NCBI GenBank assembly: GCA_017694875.1
Contig: JADIMG010000079.1
Coordinates: forward strand, 1-64,000
Origin: Candidatus Gallipaludibacter merdavium
Lineage (GTDB): Bacteria > Bacteroidota > Bacteroidia > Bacteroidales > Paludibacteraceae
Direction: 5' to 3'
DNA length: 64,000 nucleotides
The notes under the pieces were generated by a model. It saw only the letters and a list, made by a program, of their open reading frames with translations, ran no database searches and had not been told where the DNA came from. Below, piece by piece: positions 43,009 through 52,211 of the stretch. Both the position numbers and the translations under genes were made by a program. Each line of letters starts with the position of its first letter. Within the stretch, counting starts at the first letter, position 1.

Positions 43009-43953
43009 TTATTCATGTATCGTACTGGTTTGTATGTTGGTGGCGATGGACTGTATAAGGCGTATACGTGCTTCTCTGCTACTCCACGCTATGTGTGGAG
43101 TAAGAATAAGTTTCTCCGGATGTTTCATGTTCAGAAATGGGTGGTCGAAAGCAAACGGTTCTTTGGCAAAAACATCAATGCCGGCAGCTGCAATGGCCTC
43201 GTGGTCAAGTGCATAAGCCAAATCCGTTTCGTTGACAATTCCTCCCCTTCCTGTATTGAGCAGCACTGCGGTAGGTTTCATTATGGAAAGTTCTTTGGCA
43301 GCTATCAGATTGGTCGTTTGCTCGTTTTTGGGTGCGTGTATGCTGATAACGTCACAAGTGCTTAGCATTTCTGCCAATTCCACTCTCTTAAACGATTGTG
43401 TGGCAGAATTGTTATGCCCACTTGTGGAATAATAGCATACTTCCATGCCGAAGGCAAGAGCAATTTGTGCTACCTGTTTACCTATATTGCCCATACCAAT
43501 GATTCCCATACGTTTTCCATACAATTCTACGAAAGGATGGGAAGTACAGGTGTACAAGCCATTGCGGGAATAGTCACCGTTGTGTACGTATTGGTTGAAA
43601 TAGCTGGTATGGTTGTATATTTCCAATAAAAGTGCAAATGTCGTTTGCGCAACGCTTTGTGTGGAATAGCCTGCAACATTTTTGACAATGATGTTTTTCT
43701 TGGCTGCATATTCCTTGTCGATATTGTCTGTACCTGTACCGGCAACGCAGATGAGTTGTAAATGGGGGCATGCATCCATTATTTCTGCGTCTATTTTGAC
43801 TTTGTTGGTAATGACAACAGGTGCGTTGCCTATACGTTCCACTTGCTGCCCGTTGTCAGTATTGGAGTAGCAGGTCAGGTTGCCCAATGCAGCTATGGGG
43901 TCAAGTGAAACATCATTTCCTAGTGTTGATGCATCAAGAAAAACTATATTCAT
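43009..43953 (-). CDS. D-2-hydroxyacid dehydrogenase
   Basis: This 314-residue cytoplasmic enzyme is of the D-isomer-specific NAD-dependent 2-hydroxyacid dehydrogenase family. Visible parts are VAGTGTDNIDKEYAAKKNI, GKRMGIIGMGNIGKQVAQIALAFGM (Rossmann Gly-rich loop), the catalytic Arg in NTGRGGIVNE, Asp/Glu in GIDVFAKEPF and His in LTPHIAWSS. Members act on glycerate, hydroxypyruvate or lactate-type substrates, and the specificity cannot be fixed. It lies 24 bases after era in the same direction. Confidence 0.87.
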   Translation of the reverse strand: MNIVFLDASTLGNDVSLDPIAALGNLTCYSNTDNGQQVERIGNAPVVITNKVKIDAEIMDACPHLQLICVAGTGTDNIDKEYAAKKNIIVKNVAGYSTQSVAQTTFALLLEIYNHTSYFNQYVHNGDYSRNGLYTCTSHPFVELYGKRMGIIGMGNIGKQVAQIALAFGMEVCYYSTSGHNNSATQSFKRVELAEMLSTCDVISIHAPKNEQTTNLIAAKELSIMKPTAVLLNTGRGGIVNETDLAYALDHEAIAAAGIDVFAKEPFAFDHPFLNMKHPEKLILTPHIAWSSREARIRLIQSIATNIQTSTIHE

Positions 43954-43977
43954 ATTTTTATGTGATTTAATGGGTTG

Positions 43978-44859
43978 TTATTCGGGTGAATAGCCGAAAT
44001 AGCGCAGTTTACTTTCTTTGTTGCGCCAGTCCTTTTCAACTTTGACAAAAAGTTGCAGGAAAATTTTCTTTCCAAAAAAAGCTTCCAGGTCACGCCTCGC
44101 CTCGCTTCCTACCTTTTTCAGCGATTTTCCACCTTTGCCAATGATGATGCCTTTTTGGGAATCGCGTTCCACATTGATGATGGCATTGATGTTGATGATG
44201 TTCTCTTCTTCTACAAATCGTTCAACCTCCACTTCTACGGAATAAGGAATTTCCTTGTCATAATTCAGTAATATCTTTTCACGGATGATTTCATCCACAA
44301 AAAAGCGGGCCGGTTTGTCGGTAAGCTGGTCTTTGTCGAAAAATGGAGGGCATTCTGGTAATAATTCCAGAATACGTTGGAAAAGGTGGTCAACATTAAA
44401 CCGTTCTTTGGCAGAGATAGGAAATATTTCTGCCTGCGGCAATACTTTTTGCCAAGTGTCAATCAATTCTTCTAACCGGTTTTGGTCAATGAGATCTATT
44501 TTATTGATAACCAATAGAATTTTTGCGGAGTTTTGTTTTACTTGTTCCAAAAAATCGGCATTTTTCTCTATTGAGTCAATCACATCGGTTACATATAGAA
44601 GTATATCTGCATCGACCAAAGCGGAACGGGAAAAATTAAGCATTGATTCTTGCAAACGGTAGTTGGGCTTGAGTACGCCTGGGGTATCTGAGTAGACTAT
44701 TTGGAAGTCTTCTCCATTGACAATGCCCATAATGCGGTGCCGCGTGGTTTGTGCTTTTGATGTGATGATGGAAAGCCGTTCGCCAACCAACAGATTCATG
44801 AGAGTGGATTTGCCCACATTGGGATTCCCTACAATATTTACAAAGCCAGAACGATGCAT
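43978..44859 (-). CDS. era: GTPase Era
   Basis: Era binds 16S rRNA and aids 30S ribosome assembly. The 293-residue protein has G1 GNPNVGKSTLM, G2 TTRHRIMG, G3 DTPG, G4 NKID and an RNA-binding KH domain with GKGGKSLKKVGSEARRDLEAFFGKKIFL. Its length is standard. In many Bacteroidales era follows fabH, but here fabH is some 3 kb away on the other strand and era is instead ahead of the 2-hydroxyacid dehydrogenase gene. Confidence 0.96.
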   Translation of the reverse strand: MHRSGFVNIVGNPNVGKSTLMNLLVGERLSIITSKAQTTRHRIMGIVNGEDFQIVYSDTPGVLKPNYRLQESMLNFSRSALVDADILLYVTDVIDSIEKNADFLEQVKQNSAKILLVINKIDLIDQNRLEELIDTWQKVLPQAEIFPISAKERFNVDHLFQRILELLPECPPFFDKDQLTDKPARFFVDEIIREKILLNYDKEIPYSVEVEVERFVEEENIININAIINVERDSQKGIIIGKGGKSLKKVGSEARRDLEAFFGKKIFLQLFVKVEKDWRNKESKLRYFGYSPE

Positions 44860-44959
44860 GTAAAATAGTTTGTTAATGGTGTATATTGTTTATCAGCATG
44901 CAAATATACAACAAATCGTTGAATGTGTTGATTTTTTGTCCGCAGGAATAATACGTTCC

Positions 44960-45379
44960 TTATTGCATGGCAATGTTTATGGTCTGGTTATCTGTAATGT
45001 TTATTTTGGCCTTGTCGAAATTGGGTCGGGAGGCGGAGTTTGAAAAGCCGTATCCTTCAGTCGGTATGCCTAGGAAATTGGTGTCAAGCCGGTTGTTGCT
45101 GTTTTTGTCGTGAATGACCCCGATGGCATATTGCCCGGCTGCTGGGAGTTGAAACTTGAATCGCATTTCGCCAGCTTGGGCGGGTACTATTTTTCCGGCT
45201 ATTTGGGATGAGGTTTCAAATGCTCCTTCTTCTTTGTCGTAGATGCCAATCAAAAGTTGACCTTTGCTTTCGGAGATGTTGGAAACGATAACGTTTACTT
45301 CAATGTTGCGTGTTTCGGCTGATGCGAAACAGAGTGCTGTAAGGGTCAGGCAAAATGCCAGAAAAAATGTTTTCTTCAT
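44960..45379 (-). CDS. DUF2141 exported protein
   Basis: This 139-residue protein has a signal peptide (MKKTFFLAFCLTLTALCFASA) and the DUF2141 pattern: VIVSNISESKGQLLIGIYD, YAIGVIHDKNSNNRLDTNFLGIPTEGYGFSN. The Asp/Asn-rich HDKNSNNRLD could bind calcium. The protein is probably periplasmic, of unknown role. It has a good minus-strand promoter at 45431-45462 (TTTG, 20 bases, TATCTTTG). Confidence 0.85.
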   Translation of the reverse strand: MKKTFFLAFCLTLTALCFASAETRNIEVNVIVSNISESKGQLLIGIYDKEEGAFETSSQIAGKIVPAQAGEMRFKFQLPAAGQYAIGVIHDKNSNNRLDTNFLGIPTEGYGFSNSASRPNFDKAKINITDNQTINIAMQ

Positions 45380-45430
45380 AGATTGCTATACTTTGGTTTT
45401 GGGTGAAACAAAATGTACCGTTGATTTTTA

Positions 45431-45462
45431 CAAAGATACAAATAGGATAGTATGAAAACAAA
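45431..45462 (-). promoter_or_regulatory. Promoter of DUF2141 gene
   Basis: Minus-strand TTTG (45459-45462), a 20-base spacer and TATCTTTG (45431-45438). The CDS begins 52 bases downstream. Confidence 0.65.
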
Positions 45463-45574
45463 TATACCTGCCTTTTTGTTGACCAATTGTTATATAACCG
45501 GCATGTAACATCCTCGCCATACAATTTTATATTGTCTTATGCGTTTATCAATATATCATGTAAAGAAGTGTGCT

Positions 45575-46723
45575 ATGAAAAGATTCTTGCCGACGTCGGA
45601 TATATTCAAGTATGTGTTTGTGGCAGTAGCTACAGTGATTGTTGTATGCTCCTGGATGTTCACTAATACTTTGGTTAAGGGTTTGGAGGCAGAGGAACGC
45701 CGCAAAATGGAGATATGGGCACATGCCACACAACAATTTATATCGGCTGATGAGAATACGGACATCGATTTCGTCTCGTCAATTATTGAGGGCAATACGA
45801 CCATACCGGTTTATATGACTGATACATTGGACAATGTGTTGTTTGTGAGAAATGTGGCTGGTGCTTCCGGTGATTCTATTTCATATAATGAAGCTATTCA
45901 ACGACTTAAACAATTGGGTCACAGAATAGAAGTAAATGTAAATGGTGAAACCGTGCAATATATTTATTATGACGATTCATCGCTTTTGCGAAAGCTGGCC
46001 TATTTCCCTTATGTGCAGTTTTCTGTTATTGCCTTTTTCCTGTTGGTGGCTTTCTTGGCCTTTTCCAGCATTAAAAATGCAGAGCAGAATAAGGTGTGGG
46101 TTGGTTTGTCAAAAGAAACAGCGCATCAATTAGGTACGCCCATCTCTTCCTTGCTGGCATGGATGGAGCTGATGAAAGACCGTCATGTGGACGACGCACA
46201 TTTGCCGGAGATGCAAAAAGACGTGGAGCGGTTGAGAGTGGTTGCAGAGCGTTTCTCAAAAATCGGTTCACAACCGACCTTGCAAAAGGGTGACTTGATT
46301 CCTGTGCTGCAGAATGCGCTGAATTACATGAGGGGGCGTGCCTCCAAACAAGTGACCATCGACATGAAGACCGATTGCGAAAGTGTAATGGTAAATATGA
46401 ATGTGCCACTATTGGAATGGGTGATTGAAAATCTGTGCAAAAATGCAATTGATGCGATGGATGGTCAGGGAAAGATAGAATTGGAAGTGAGTCGGGATGC
46501 CAACAGGGTATATGTAGATGTGACAGATACAGGAAAAGGGATGGAACGTTCTATGTATAAAAAAGTTTTTCGACCTGGTTTTACAACCAAGAAACGTGGC
46601 TGGGGGCTGGGACTCTCCTTGACTAAACGTATAGTGACGGAATACCATAAAGGTAAAATCTTTGTGAAAAGTTCAGAGATAAATGTGGGCACTACTTTCC
46701 GGATTATATTGCCGACTGCTTGA
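45575..46723 (+). CDS. Sensor histidine kinase, orphan
   Basis: This protein of about 382 residues starts at 45575 (MKRFLPTSDIFKY); an upstream ATG at 45539 would add 12 residues. Two transmembrane helices (about 12-32 and 160-180) flank a periplasmic domain of about 130 residues. The kinase core has H-box ETAHQLGTPISSLLAW (the phospho-acceptor His) and N-box LEWVIENLCKNAIDAM, with G boxes DTGKGM and GWGLGLSLTKRI. No response regulator is next to it, so its partner is elsewhere. From memory it is the usual neighbour of yceD-rpmF-fabH in Bacteroides genomes. Confidence 0.87.
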   Translation: MKRFLPTSDIFKYVFVAVATVIVVCSWMFTNTLVKGLEAEERRKMEIWAHATQQFISADENTDIDFVSSIIEGNTTIPVYMTDTLDNVLFVRNVAGASGDSISYNEAIQRLKQLGHRIEVNVNGETVQYIYYDDSSLLRKLAYFPYVQFSVIAFFLLVAFLAFSSIKNAEQNKVWVGLSKETAHQLGTPISSLLAWMELMKDRHVDDAHLPEMQKDVERLRVVAERFSKIGSQPTLQKGDLIPVLQNALNYMRGRASKQVTIDMKTDCESVMVNMNVPLLEWVIENLCKNAIDAMDGQGKIELEVSRDANRVYVDVTDTGKGMERSMYKKVFRPGFTTKKRGWGLGLSLTKRIVTEYHKGKIFVKSSEINVGTTFRIILPTA

Positions 46724-46808
46724 TGCTTCCTGCCGCTTGTTCAACCTTTTGTAATAGGCTTGTTTTGTCGTGAAAAACGTAATTTCCGAACAAAAAAAAT
46801 AAAATGTT

Positions 46809-46838
46809 TTTGTGGTAAGCCTTTTTTTTGTACCTTTG
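46809..46838 (+). promoter_or_regulatory. Promoter of yceD-rpmF
   Basis: TTTG (46809-46812), an 18-base spacer and TACCTTTG (46831-46838). Transcription from here supports the ATG at 46862 as the yceD start. Confidence 0.6.
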
Positions 46839-46861
46839 CGCGACTTTTAGCATGGTATGAT

Positions 46862-47347
46862 ATGTCGGCATTTTCTGCGTATGATATAGACTTGGAATCA
46901 TTGAAGGAAGGCGTACATAGTTTTCGTTATGAGTTGGACGATTCCTATTTTGCTGCTATCGATGCAGATGAAGTGAGAAAAGGAAATCTGGTGGCGGATG
47001 TAACGGTTACAACAAGATTGGGCGCATATGAGGTTGATTTCCATGTTGCCGGTGAAATTTTTGTGACTTGTGACCGCTGTCTGGATGATATGCCTTTGGC
47101 GGTTGATGCTGATGACCATATGCGTGTGAAATTAGGTCCTGAGTTGGGAGAAGATGGTGAAGTGTTGGTGTTGCCAGAACAGGAGCCTGTGTTGAATGTG
47201 GCATGGTTTTTATATGAGTTGATAGTCTTATCCATACCGATTAAGCATGTTCATCCGGCTGGAGGATGTAATAAGGAAATGGCGGCAAAGCTCTATGAGC
47301 ACATGGCTGTCAGTGCAGATGAAGTGGACGAACAGGAAGAAGATTAG
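46862..47347 (+). CDS. yceD: DUF177 (YceD) family protein
   Basis: This protein of about 161 residues starts at 46862 (MSAFSAYDIDLESLKEG); the ATG at 46760 precedes the promoter and is rejected. The DUF177 core is seen in VTCDRCLDDMPLAVDADDHMRVKLGPE and a C-terminal HPAGGCNKEM. It is cytoplasmic. YceD is linked to 23S rRNA accumulation in other bacteria, and its position directly ahead of rpmF (ribosomal protein L32) is the classic arrangement. Confidence 0.85.
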   Translation: MSAFSAYDIDLESLKEGVHSFRYELDDSYFAAIDADEVRKGNLVADVTVTTRLGAYEVDFHVAGEIFVTCDRCLDDMPLAVDADDHMRVKLGPELGEDGEVLVLPEQEPVLNVAWFLYELIVLSIPIKHVHPAGGCNKEMAAKLYEHMAVSADEVDEQEED

Positions 47348-47427
47348 CCGGGCATCCCCGTGAGGGGCAGTCTGTAAGAAATAAAGAAATAATAAGCAGT
47401 AATTAATAATTTAATAGTTAAAAGAAG

Positions 47428-47613
47428 ATGGCACATCCTAAGAGAAAACATTCAAATCAACGGACGGCTAAGAGAAGAACCCACTATAAGGCCCAAGCTC
47501 CTACTTTGGCTGTATGTCCAAATTGTGGCGCAACTTACATTTATCACACTGTTTGTGGCGAATGTGGTTATTATCGTGGAAAATTAGCAATTGAAAAATT
47601 GGCCACCGCTTAA
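47428..47613 (+). CDS. rpmF: 50S ribosomal protein L32
   Basis: This 61-residue protein reads AHPKRKHSNQRTAKRRTHY at the N-terminus and has the zinc-ribbon cysteines CPNC and CGEC, so it is the Zn-binding form of L32. It follows yceD by 80 bases and precedes fabH. A terminator-like hairpin lies between rpmF and fabH. Confidence 0.97.
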   Translation: MAHPKRKHSNQRTAKRRTHYKAQAPTLAVCPNCGATYIYHTVCGECGYYRGKLAIEKLATA

Positions 47614-47636
47614 TTGATGGCAAATGCTAACAAATG

Positions 47637-47663
47637 AGCCCTACTAGTTTAGGGCTTTTTTTT
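47637..47663 (+). terminator. Terminator or attenuator between rpmF and fabH
   Basis: AGCCCTA (47637-47643) pairs with TAGGGCT (47650-47656), and seven Ts follow. fabH begins 20 bases later, so partial read-through may supply fabH. Confidence 0.7.
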
Positions 47664-47682
47664 AATTATTGATTTTATAACT

Positions 47683-48675
47683 ATGGCAAAGATAAAAGCA
47701 GTCATTACGGGGATAGGAGGTTACTTACCCGATTATATTTTGAATAATGACGAATTAAGCCGCATGGTAGATACAAGTGACGAATGGATAATGTCACGTG
47801 TCGGCATCAAGGAACGGCATATATTGAAAGACCCAAATTTGGGAACTTCGTTTTTGGGTGCAAATGCTGTAAAAAATTTGTTTGAAAAGAAAGGCATAAA
47901 ACCTGAAGAGATTGAGGTTATCTTGTGTGCGACTTCCACTCCTGATAATATTTTCCCTTCAACCGCTTCCAAAATAGCGGAAGCTGTTGGCATAAAGAAT
48001 GCCTTTGCATTTGATATTCAGGCAGCGTGTTCAGGCTTCTTGGTGGGCTTGAATATTGCAACCTGTTTTATTGAATCGGGCCGCTATAAGAAAGTGTTGG
48101 TAGTAGCTGCTGAAAAGATGTCATTTATGGTTGACTATACGGACCGTCAGACATGTCCTTTGTTTGGTGACGGTGCAGCGGCAGCATTAATTGAACCGAC
48201 TACAGAAGAGGGTGTTGGAGTTGTTGACTGCCTGTTACATACGGATGGCATTGGATATTCTCACTTGCATATGAAATCAGGGGGGGCTGTAAGTCCTGCT
48301 TCACATGAAACAGTTGACAAGCACCAGCATTTTATTTATCAGGAAGGGGCAGCTGTATTCAAACATGCAGTGTCTGACATGTCACAGGTTTGTGCAGACA
48401 TTTTGGAACGTAACCACCTGACAGGTGACGATATTGATTGGCTCGTGCCTCATCAGGCAAATCTCCGTATTATCGATGCGGTTGTAAAACGTACTGGCAT
48501 TAAGGAAGACCATGTGATGATTAACATTGACCATGTCGGCAATACATCGGCAGCAAGTGTTCCTTTGTGCCTGTGGGAATTTGAATCGAAATTGAAGAAA
48601 GGGGATAAATTGATTCTGACTGCTTTCGGTGCCGGATTTATATGGGGCGCTGTATATCTGCAGTGGGGATATTGA
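47683..48675 (+). CDS. fabH: Beta-ketoacyl-ACP synthase III
   Basis: FabH starts fatty acid chains by condensing acetyl-CoA (or branched acyl-CoA) with malonyl-ACP. The 330-residue protein has the catalytic Cys in [14 protein letters not shown], His in [11 protein letters not shown] and Asn in [12 protein letters not shown]. The N-terminal [23 protein letters not shown] start is standard. It follows yceD-rpmF and has its own terminator. Confidence 0.96.
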   Translation: MAKIKAVITGIGGYLPDYILNNDELSRMVDTSDEWIMSRVGIKERHILKDPNLGTSFLGANAVKNLFEKKGIKPEEIEVILCATSTPDNIFPSTASKIAEAVGIKNAFAFDIQAACSGFLVGLNIATCFIESGRYKKVLVVAAEKMSFMVDYTDRQTCPLFGDGAAAALIEPTTEEGVGVVDCLLHTDGIGYSHLHMKSGGAVSPASHETVDKHQHFIYQEGAAVFKHAVSDMSQVCADILERNHLTGDDIDWLVPHQANLRIIDAVVKRTGIKEDHVMINIDHVGNTSAASVPLCLWEFESKLKKGDKLILTAFGAGFIWGAVYLQWGY

Positions 48676-48702
48676 TGATCTCCCTTTTTATGTGATAGAT
48701 TA

Positions 48703-48738
48703 GACAACGGAATGTGATGTCATTCTGTTGTCTTTTTT
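48703..48738 (+). terminator. Terminator after fabH
   Basis: GACAACGGAATG (48703-48714) pairs with CATTCTGTTGTC (48721-48732) as 12 pairs with one G-T, followed by TTTTTT. Confidence 0.82.
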
Positions 48739-48865
48739 ATTATACCTAACTAAACCCGGTGCAATTGTAATGGTGAAAGCCACAACTTTGTTATATCATA
48801 TATCAGATATAGAGGGGCTTTGCATTGCCTTTCAGCAAATCTATCCATAAAACTGCTTTTCCTAT

Positions 48866-48896
48866 TTTGTATTGCGCTCTGCTTTCACTATTTTTG
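48866..48896 (+). promoter_or_regulatory. Promoter of rel gene
   Basis: TTTG (48866-48869), a 19-base spacer and TATTTTTG (48889-48896). The spacer matches 15 of 19 positions of the parC promoter spacer. A start near 48900 supports ATG 48915 as the true start of rel. Confidence 0.75.
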
Positions 48897-48914
48897 TGGC
48901 TTAAATGCAACCTT

Positions 48915-51167
48915 ATGTCAGACCAAGTTGAAAAATCGTTAGTCGTTTTATCTGATGATGAGATTATCCAACGTGAATTTGAAGCCTTGTTGGAGGATTA
49001 TCGTCACACGAGCCATCGTCAAAAAATAGAAATCATAACCAAAGCGTTTAATTTTGCCAAAGCGGCTCACAAAGGCGTACGCCGCCGTTCTGGCGAGCCT
49101 TATATTTTACATCCTATTGCCGTAGCACGTATTGTGGTGAGTGAAATCGGATTGGGGTCAACGTCCATTTGCTCTGCCTTGTTGCACGATGTGGTGGAAG
49201 ATACCGACTATACGGTGGAAGACATTGAAAACCTTTTCGGAAAGAAAATCGCACAGATTGTGGACGGATTGACCAAAATTTCCGGTGGCGTTTTCGGAGA
49301 GCAGGCTTCAGTACAGGCAGAAAATTTCAGAAAATTGCTTTTGACGATGTCGGAAGATATCCGTGTGATATTGATTAAGATTGCCGACCGTCTGCATAAT
49401 ATGCGCACATTGGGTTCCATGCCGCCCGCCAAGCAATATAAGATAGCAGGGGAAACACAATATATTTACGCTCCTTTGGCACATCGGTTGGGATTGTTTC
49501 CCATAAAAACCGAACTGGAAAACTTGAGTTTTAAATACGAACATCCTGATACCTATGCAATGATTGAGAAGAAACTCGCAGAGGATACGGATGCACGTAT
49601 GGAATTCTATAATCATTTCTCTACACCTATAAAAGAGCGTTTGACTGAGATGGGTTATGAATTTACCCTTTCTGCACGCATCAAGTCGGTCTATTCCATT
49701 TGGAAGAAGATGTCCACGCGCAATATCCCGTTTGAAGAAGTGTATGACATTTTGGCCTTGCGTATTGTGTTTAAGCCCAAAGAGGGCATGAGCGAAAAAG
49801 ACCAATGCTGGATGATTTATTCGGCTATAACAGCAATATATAAACCGCATCCCGAACGTATTAGAGATTGGATAAGTACGCCCAAAGCCAATGGTTACGA
49901 GGCTTTGCATGTAACTGTAATGGGACACGATGGCCGTTGGGTGGAAGTGCAAATCAGAACAGAGCGGATGCATGAAATCGCTGAACGTGGATTTGCTGCG
50001 CACTGGAAATACAAGACAGGAGAAAAGGATGATTCAGAATTGGACAAATGGCTCAAAACCATAAAAGATATGCTGAAAAATCCGGAGCCCAATGCCATCG
50101 ACTTCATGGATACTTTCAAGTTGAATCTTTTTGCTTCGGAAATATTTGTGTTTACACCCAAAGGTGATATTAAAACCTTACCGCAAGGTGCTACCGCGCT
50201 TGATTTTGCCTTTATGCTCCACTCGGATTTGGGCTGTAGGTGTCTGGGGGCTAAGGTCAACCATAAATTGGTGCCTTTGAGTTATGTCCTGAAAGGAGGT
50301 GACCAGGTGGAAATCTTGTCCTCAAAACGGCAGAATCCGCAACCGGAGTGGCTCGATTTCGTGGTTACTGCTAAAGCAAAGAGCCGTCTGAAGGCCTATT
50401 TCCGAAAAGAAGACCGAAACGCGATTACCAAAGGCGAACAAATGCTGTCCGAAGTATTGGCAAAGGTAGGGCGTGAAGCGGGTGTATTTGAAGTTAACAA
50501 ATTGCTTAGCTATTATCAGTTGGTGCAACCCAGTGACATGTATTTGCAGATTGGGCGTGGCTTGTTGAATATTGAAGAGGATGTACCGAAGGTATTCCCC
50601 GTACCCAAACAGCAGAATATCATTCTCCGATATTTGAAAAAACCGTTTGGCGGTTCAGATACGAAACCGGTGGAAGAGGTGAAGAATGAGAAACCTGATA
50701 AAAAGCATGTTATGGTTTTGACCGATGAAGGTATGGAGAAAACCTATAGGCTGTCATTCTGTTGTCATCCAATTCCTGGTGATGATGTATTGGGTTATGT
50801 TGACGATTCCAACACAGTAATGGTTCACAAGCTACAGTGTCCTGTGGCTACGAAATTAAAATCAAGCTATGGCGAACGTATCTTAGCGTTGGAATGGGCG
50901 GTGCATAAGGTGGTGACTTTCCCTGAAACAATAGAAGTGAAGGGTATTGACAAGTTGGGAGTAGTCATTGAAGTGTTGCATGTGATTTCAGAACAGCATT
51001 CGTTAAATATCCGTGAAATCCATGTGGTGGCCGATGCCGGTATTTTTACGGGACGTTTTGTGGTGTTTGTACATGATACGTCTGAAATCCGTGCTTTGTG
51101 CGACAGCTTGTTGAAAATACGAGAAATCAATTCTGTCATGCGCATTGAAACAATGGCTGAAAAATAA
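48915..51167 (+). CDS. relA: Bifunctional (p)ppGpp synthetase/hydrolase (RelA/SpoT)
   Basis: This protein of about 750 residues sets the level of the alarmone (p)ppGpp in the stringent response. The start is 48915 (MSDQVEKSLVVLSDD) because the longer ORF from 48825 overlaps the promoter. Its parts in order are an HD hydrolase domain (ALLHDVVEDTDY, LTKISGG, IKIADRLHNMRTLG), a synthetase domain (RIKSVYSIWKKM, EVYDILALRIVF, KANGYEALHVTV), a TGS domain (EIFVFTPKGDIKTLPQGATALDFAF), and a C-terminal ACT domain. With intact hydrolase HD residues it is expected to be bifunctional. Confidence 0.93.
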   Translation: MSDQVEKSLVVLSDDEIIQREFEALLEDYRHTSHRQKIEIITKAFNFAKAAHKGVRRRSGEPYILHPIAVARIVVSEIGLGSTSICSALLHDVVEDTDYTVEDIENLFGKKIAQIVDGLTKISGGVFGEQASVQAENFRKLLLTMSEDIRVILIKIADRLHNMRTLGSMPPAKQYKIAGETQYIYAPLAHRLGLFPIKTELENLSFKYEHPDTYAMIEKKLAEDTDARMEFYNHFSTPIKERLTEMGYEFTLSARIKSVYSIWKKMSTRNIPFEEVYDILALRIVFKPKEGMSEKDQCWMIYSAITAIYKPHPERIRDWISTPKANGYEALHVTVMGHDGRWVEVQIRTERMHEIAERGFAAHWKYKTGEKDDSELDKWLKTIKDMLKNPEPNAIDFMDTFKLNLFASEIFVFTPKGDIKTLPQGATALDFAFMLHSDLGCRCLGAKVNHKLVPLSYVLKGGDQVEILSSKRQNPQPEWLDFVVTAKAKSRLKAYFRKEDRNAITKGEQMLSEVLAKVGREAGVFEVNKLLSYYQLVQPSDMYLQIGRGLLNIEEDVPKVFPVPKQQNIILRYLKKPFGGSDTKPVEEVKNEKPDKKHVMVLTDEGMEKTYRLSFCCHPIPGDDVLGYVDDSNTVMVHKLQCPVATKLKSSYGERILALEWAVHKVVTFPETIEVKGIDKLGVVIEVLHVISEQHSLNIREIHVVADAGIFTGRFVVFVHDTSEIRALCDSLLKIREINSVMRIETMAEK

Positions 51168-51182
51168 CCCATTATTCCCGAT

Positions 51183-51809
51183 ATGGATATAAAACTGACT
51201 GCTTACATTGAAGGCAATGTTTTACCACGTTATGCCACCTTTGATGCGGCGCATGGTGTGGACCACGTTATGGGTGTTATTGCACGCAGTTTGTCTTTGG
51301 CCCGTTTGGTGAACGTAGATGAACGGTTGGCCTATGTGGCAGCTGCTTATCATGACTTGGGCCTTGTTGGAGGCAGGGAAAACCATCATCTGATATCAGG
51401 AGAAATTGTGATGCAAGATTCTTTTCTGGCGTCTTATTTTACATCAGAGGAACTGTTGTTGATTAAGGAGGCTGTAGAAGACCATAGAGCTTCATCTTCT
51501 CATCCGCCGCGTTCCATATATGGTAAGATTGTTGCAGAGGCAGATCGAGAAATTATACCGAGAGTCATAGTAAAACGTACCATTCTATATGGAAAATCGC
51601 ATGAACCTGCTTTGGATAAGGAAGGGCAGTATGAAAGGACGAAAAGCCACATCGTCAAAAAATATGGCGAGCATGGTTATTTGAAATTATGGCTACCATT
51701 AAAGCAGAATATTGACGGTTTAAATGCCATTCGTGCATATTTGAAAAATGAGGACTCTTTCCGTCATCTTTTTGATGAACTTTGGGATGAAATTAGTGAA
51801 AGAGGGTGA
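51183..51809 (+). CDS. HD-domain phosphohydrolase
   Basis: This 208-residue protein has the HD motif in HGVDHVMGVIARSL and AAAYHDLGLVGGRENHHLISG, with downstream EAVEDHRASS and AEADREIIP. It probably hydrolyses a nucleotide or related phosphate, with the substrate unknown. It begins 16 bases after rel and is probably co-transcribed with it. Confidence 0.82.
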   Translation: MDIKLTAYIEGNVLPRYATFDAAHGVDHVMGVIARSLSLARLVNVDERLAYVAAAYHDLGLVGGRENHHLISGEIVMQDSFLASYFTSEELLLIKEAVEDHRASSSHPPRSIYGKIVAEADREIIPRVIVKRTILYGKSHEPALDKEGQYERTKSHIVKKYGEHGYLKLWLPLKQNIDGLNAIRAYLKNEDSFRHLFDELWDEISERG

Positions 51810-52211
51810 GAAAATAACTTTTCAAAGCAAAATCTTTATCATTGCTTGCTAGTTTCTTTTCAAAGGAAAAAGATGTAGCAGTTTTATCTTCTTCGTATTT
51901 TTTGTATATCCTTTTTGTGTTGTATCAGGGAACACTTTGGGCTCTCGAATGGAAAAACTTTTGTCCTTTATGTTTTTATCAACTTGAATATCTCTGGATT
52001 ATGTGTCATAATTGGTAGAATGATATACTTTCCTTTAGTGTAAATAGTATTTTATTTTATGGTTTAATTGCTTGATTTTAATGTGTTTGCGTTATGTGAT
52101 ACAAATGTGATATTAAATGTTTCTTTTGTGATAGTGTATTTTTATGTAAGGGTATATCTTTGTCGCATCAGAAAAAGCAAATTATTTATTCACATTAAAA
52201 TTATGTATGCC
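51810..52211. other. AT-rich region ahead of the fructan locus
   Basis: About 400 bases without a gene. Only a -7 box (TATCTTTG, 52155-52162) is clear, with no TTTG at the correct distance, which fits an activator-dependent promoter as expected for a PUL. No binding-site repeat was recognised. Confidence 0.5.
52155..52162 (+). promoter_or_regulatory. Candidate -7 box of the fructan locus
   Basis: TATCTTTG precedes the first gene by about 50 bases. A TTTG at 52125-52128 is 26 bases upstream and so too far for a normal -33. Confidence 0.45.

Noticed and set aside
48825..48914. N-terminal extension of the rel gene
   Set aside because: It contains the promoter with TTTG and TATTTTTG; start set at 48915.
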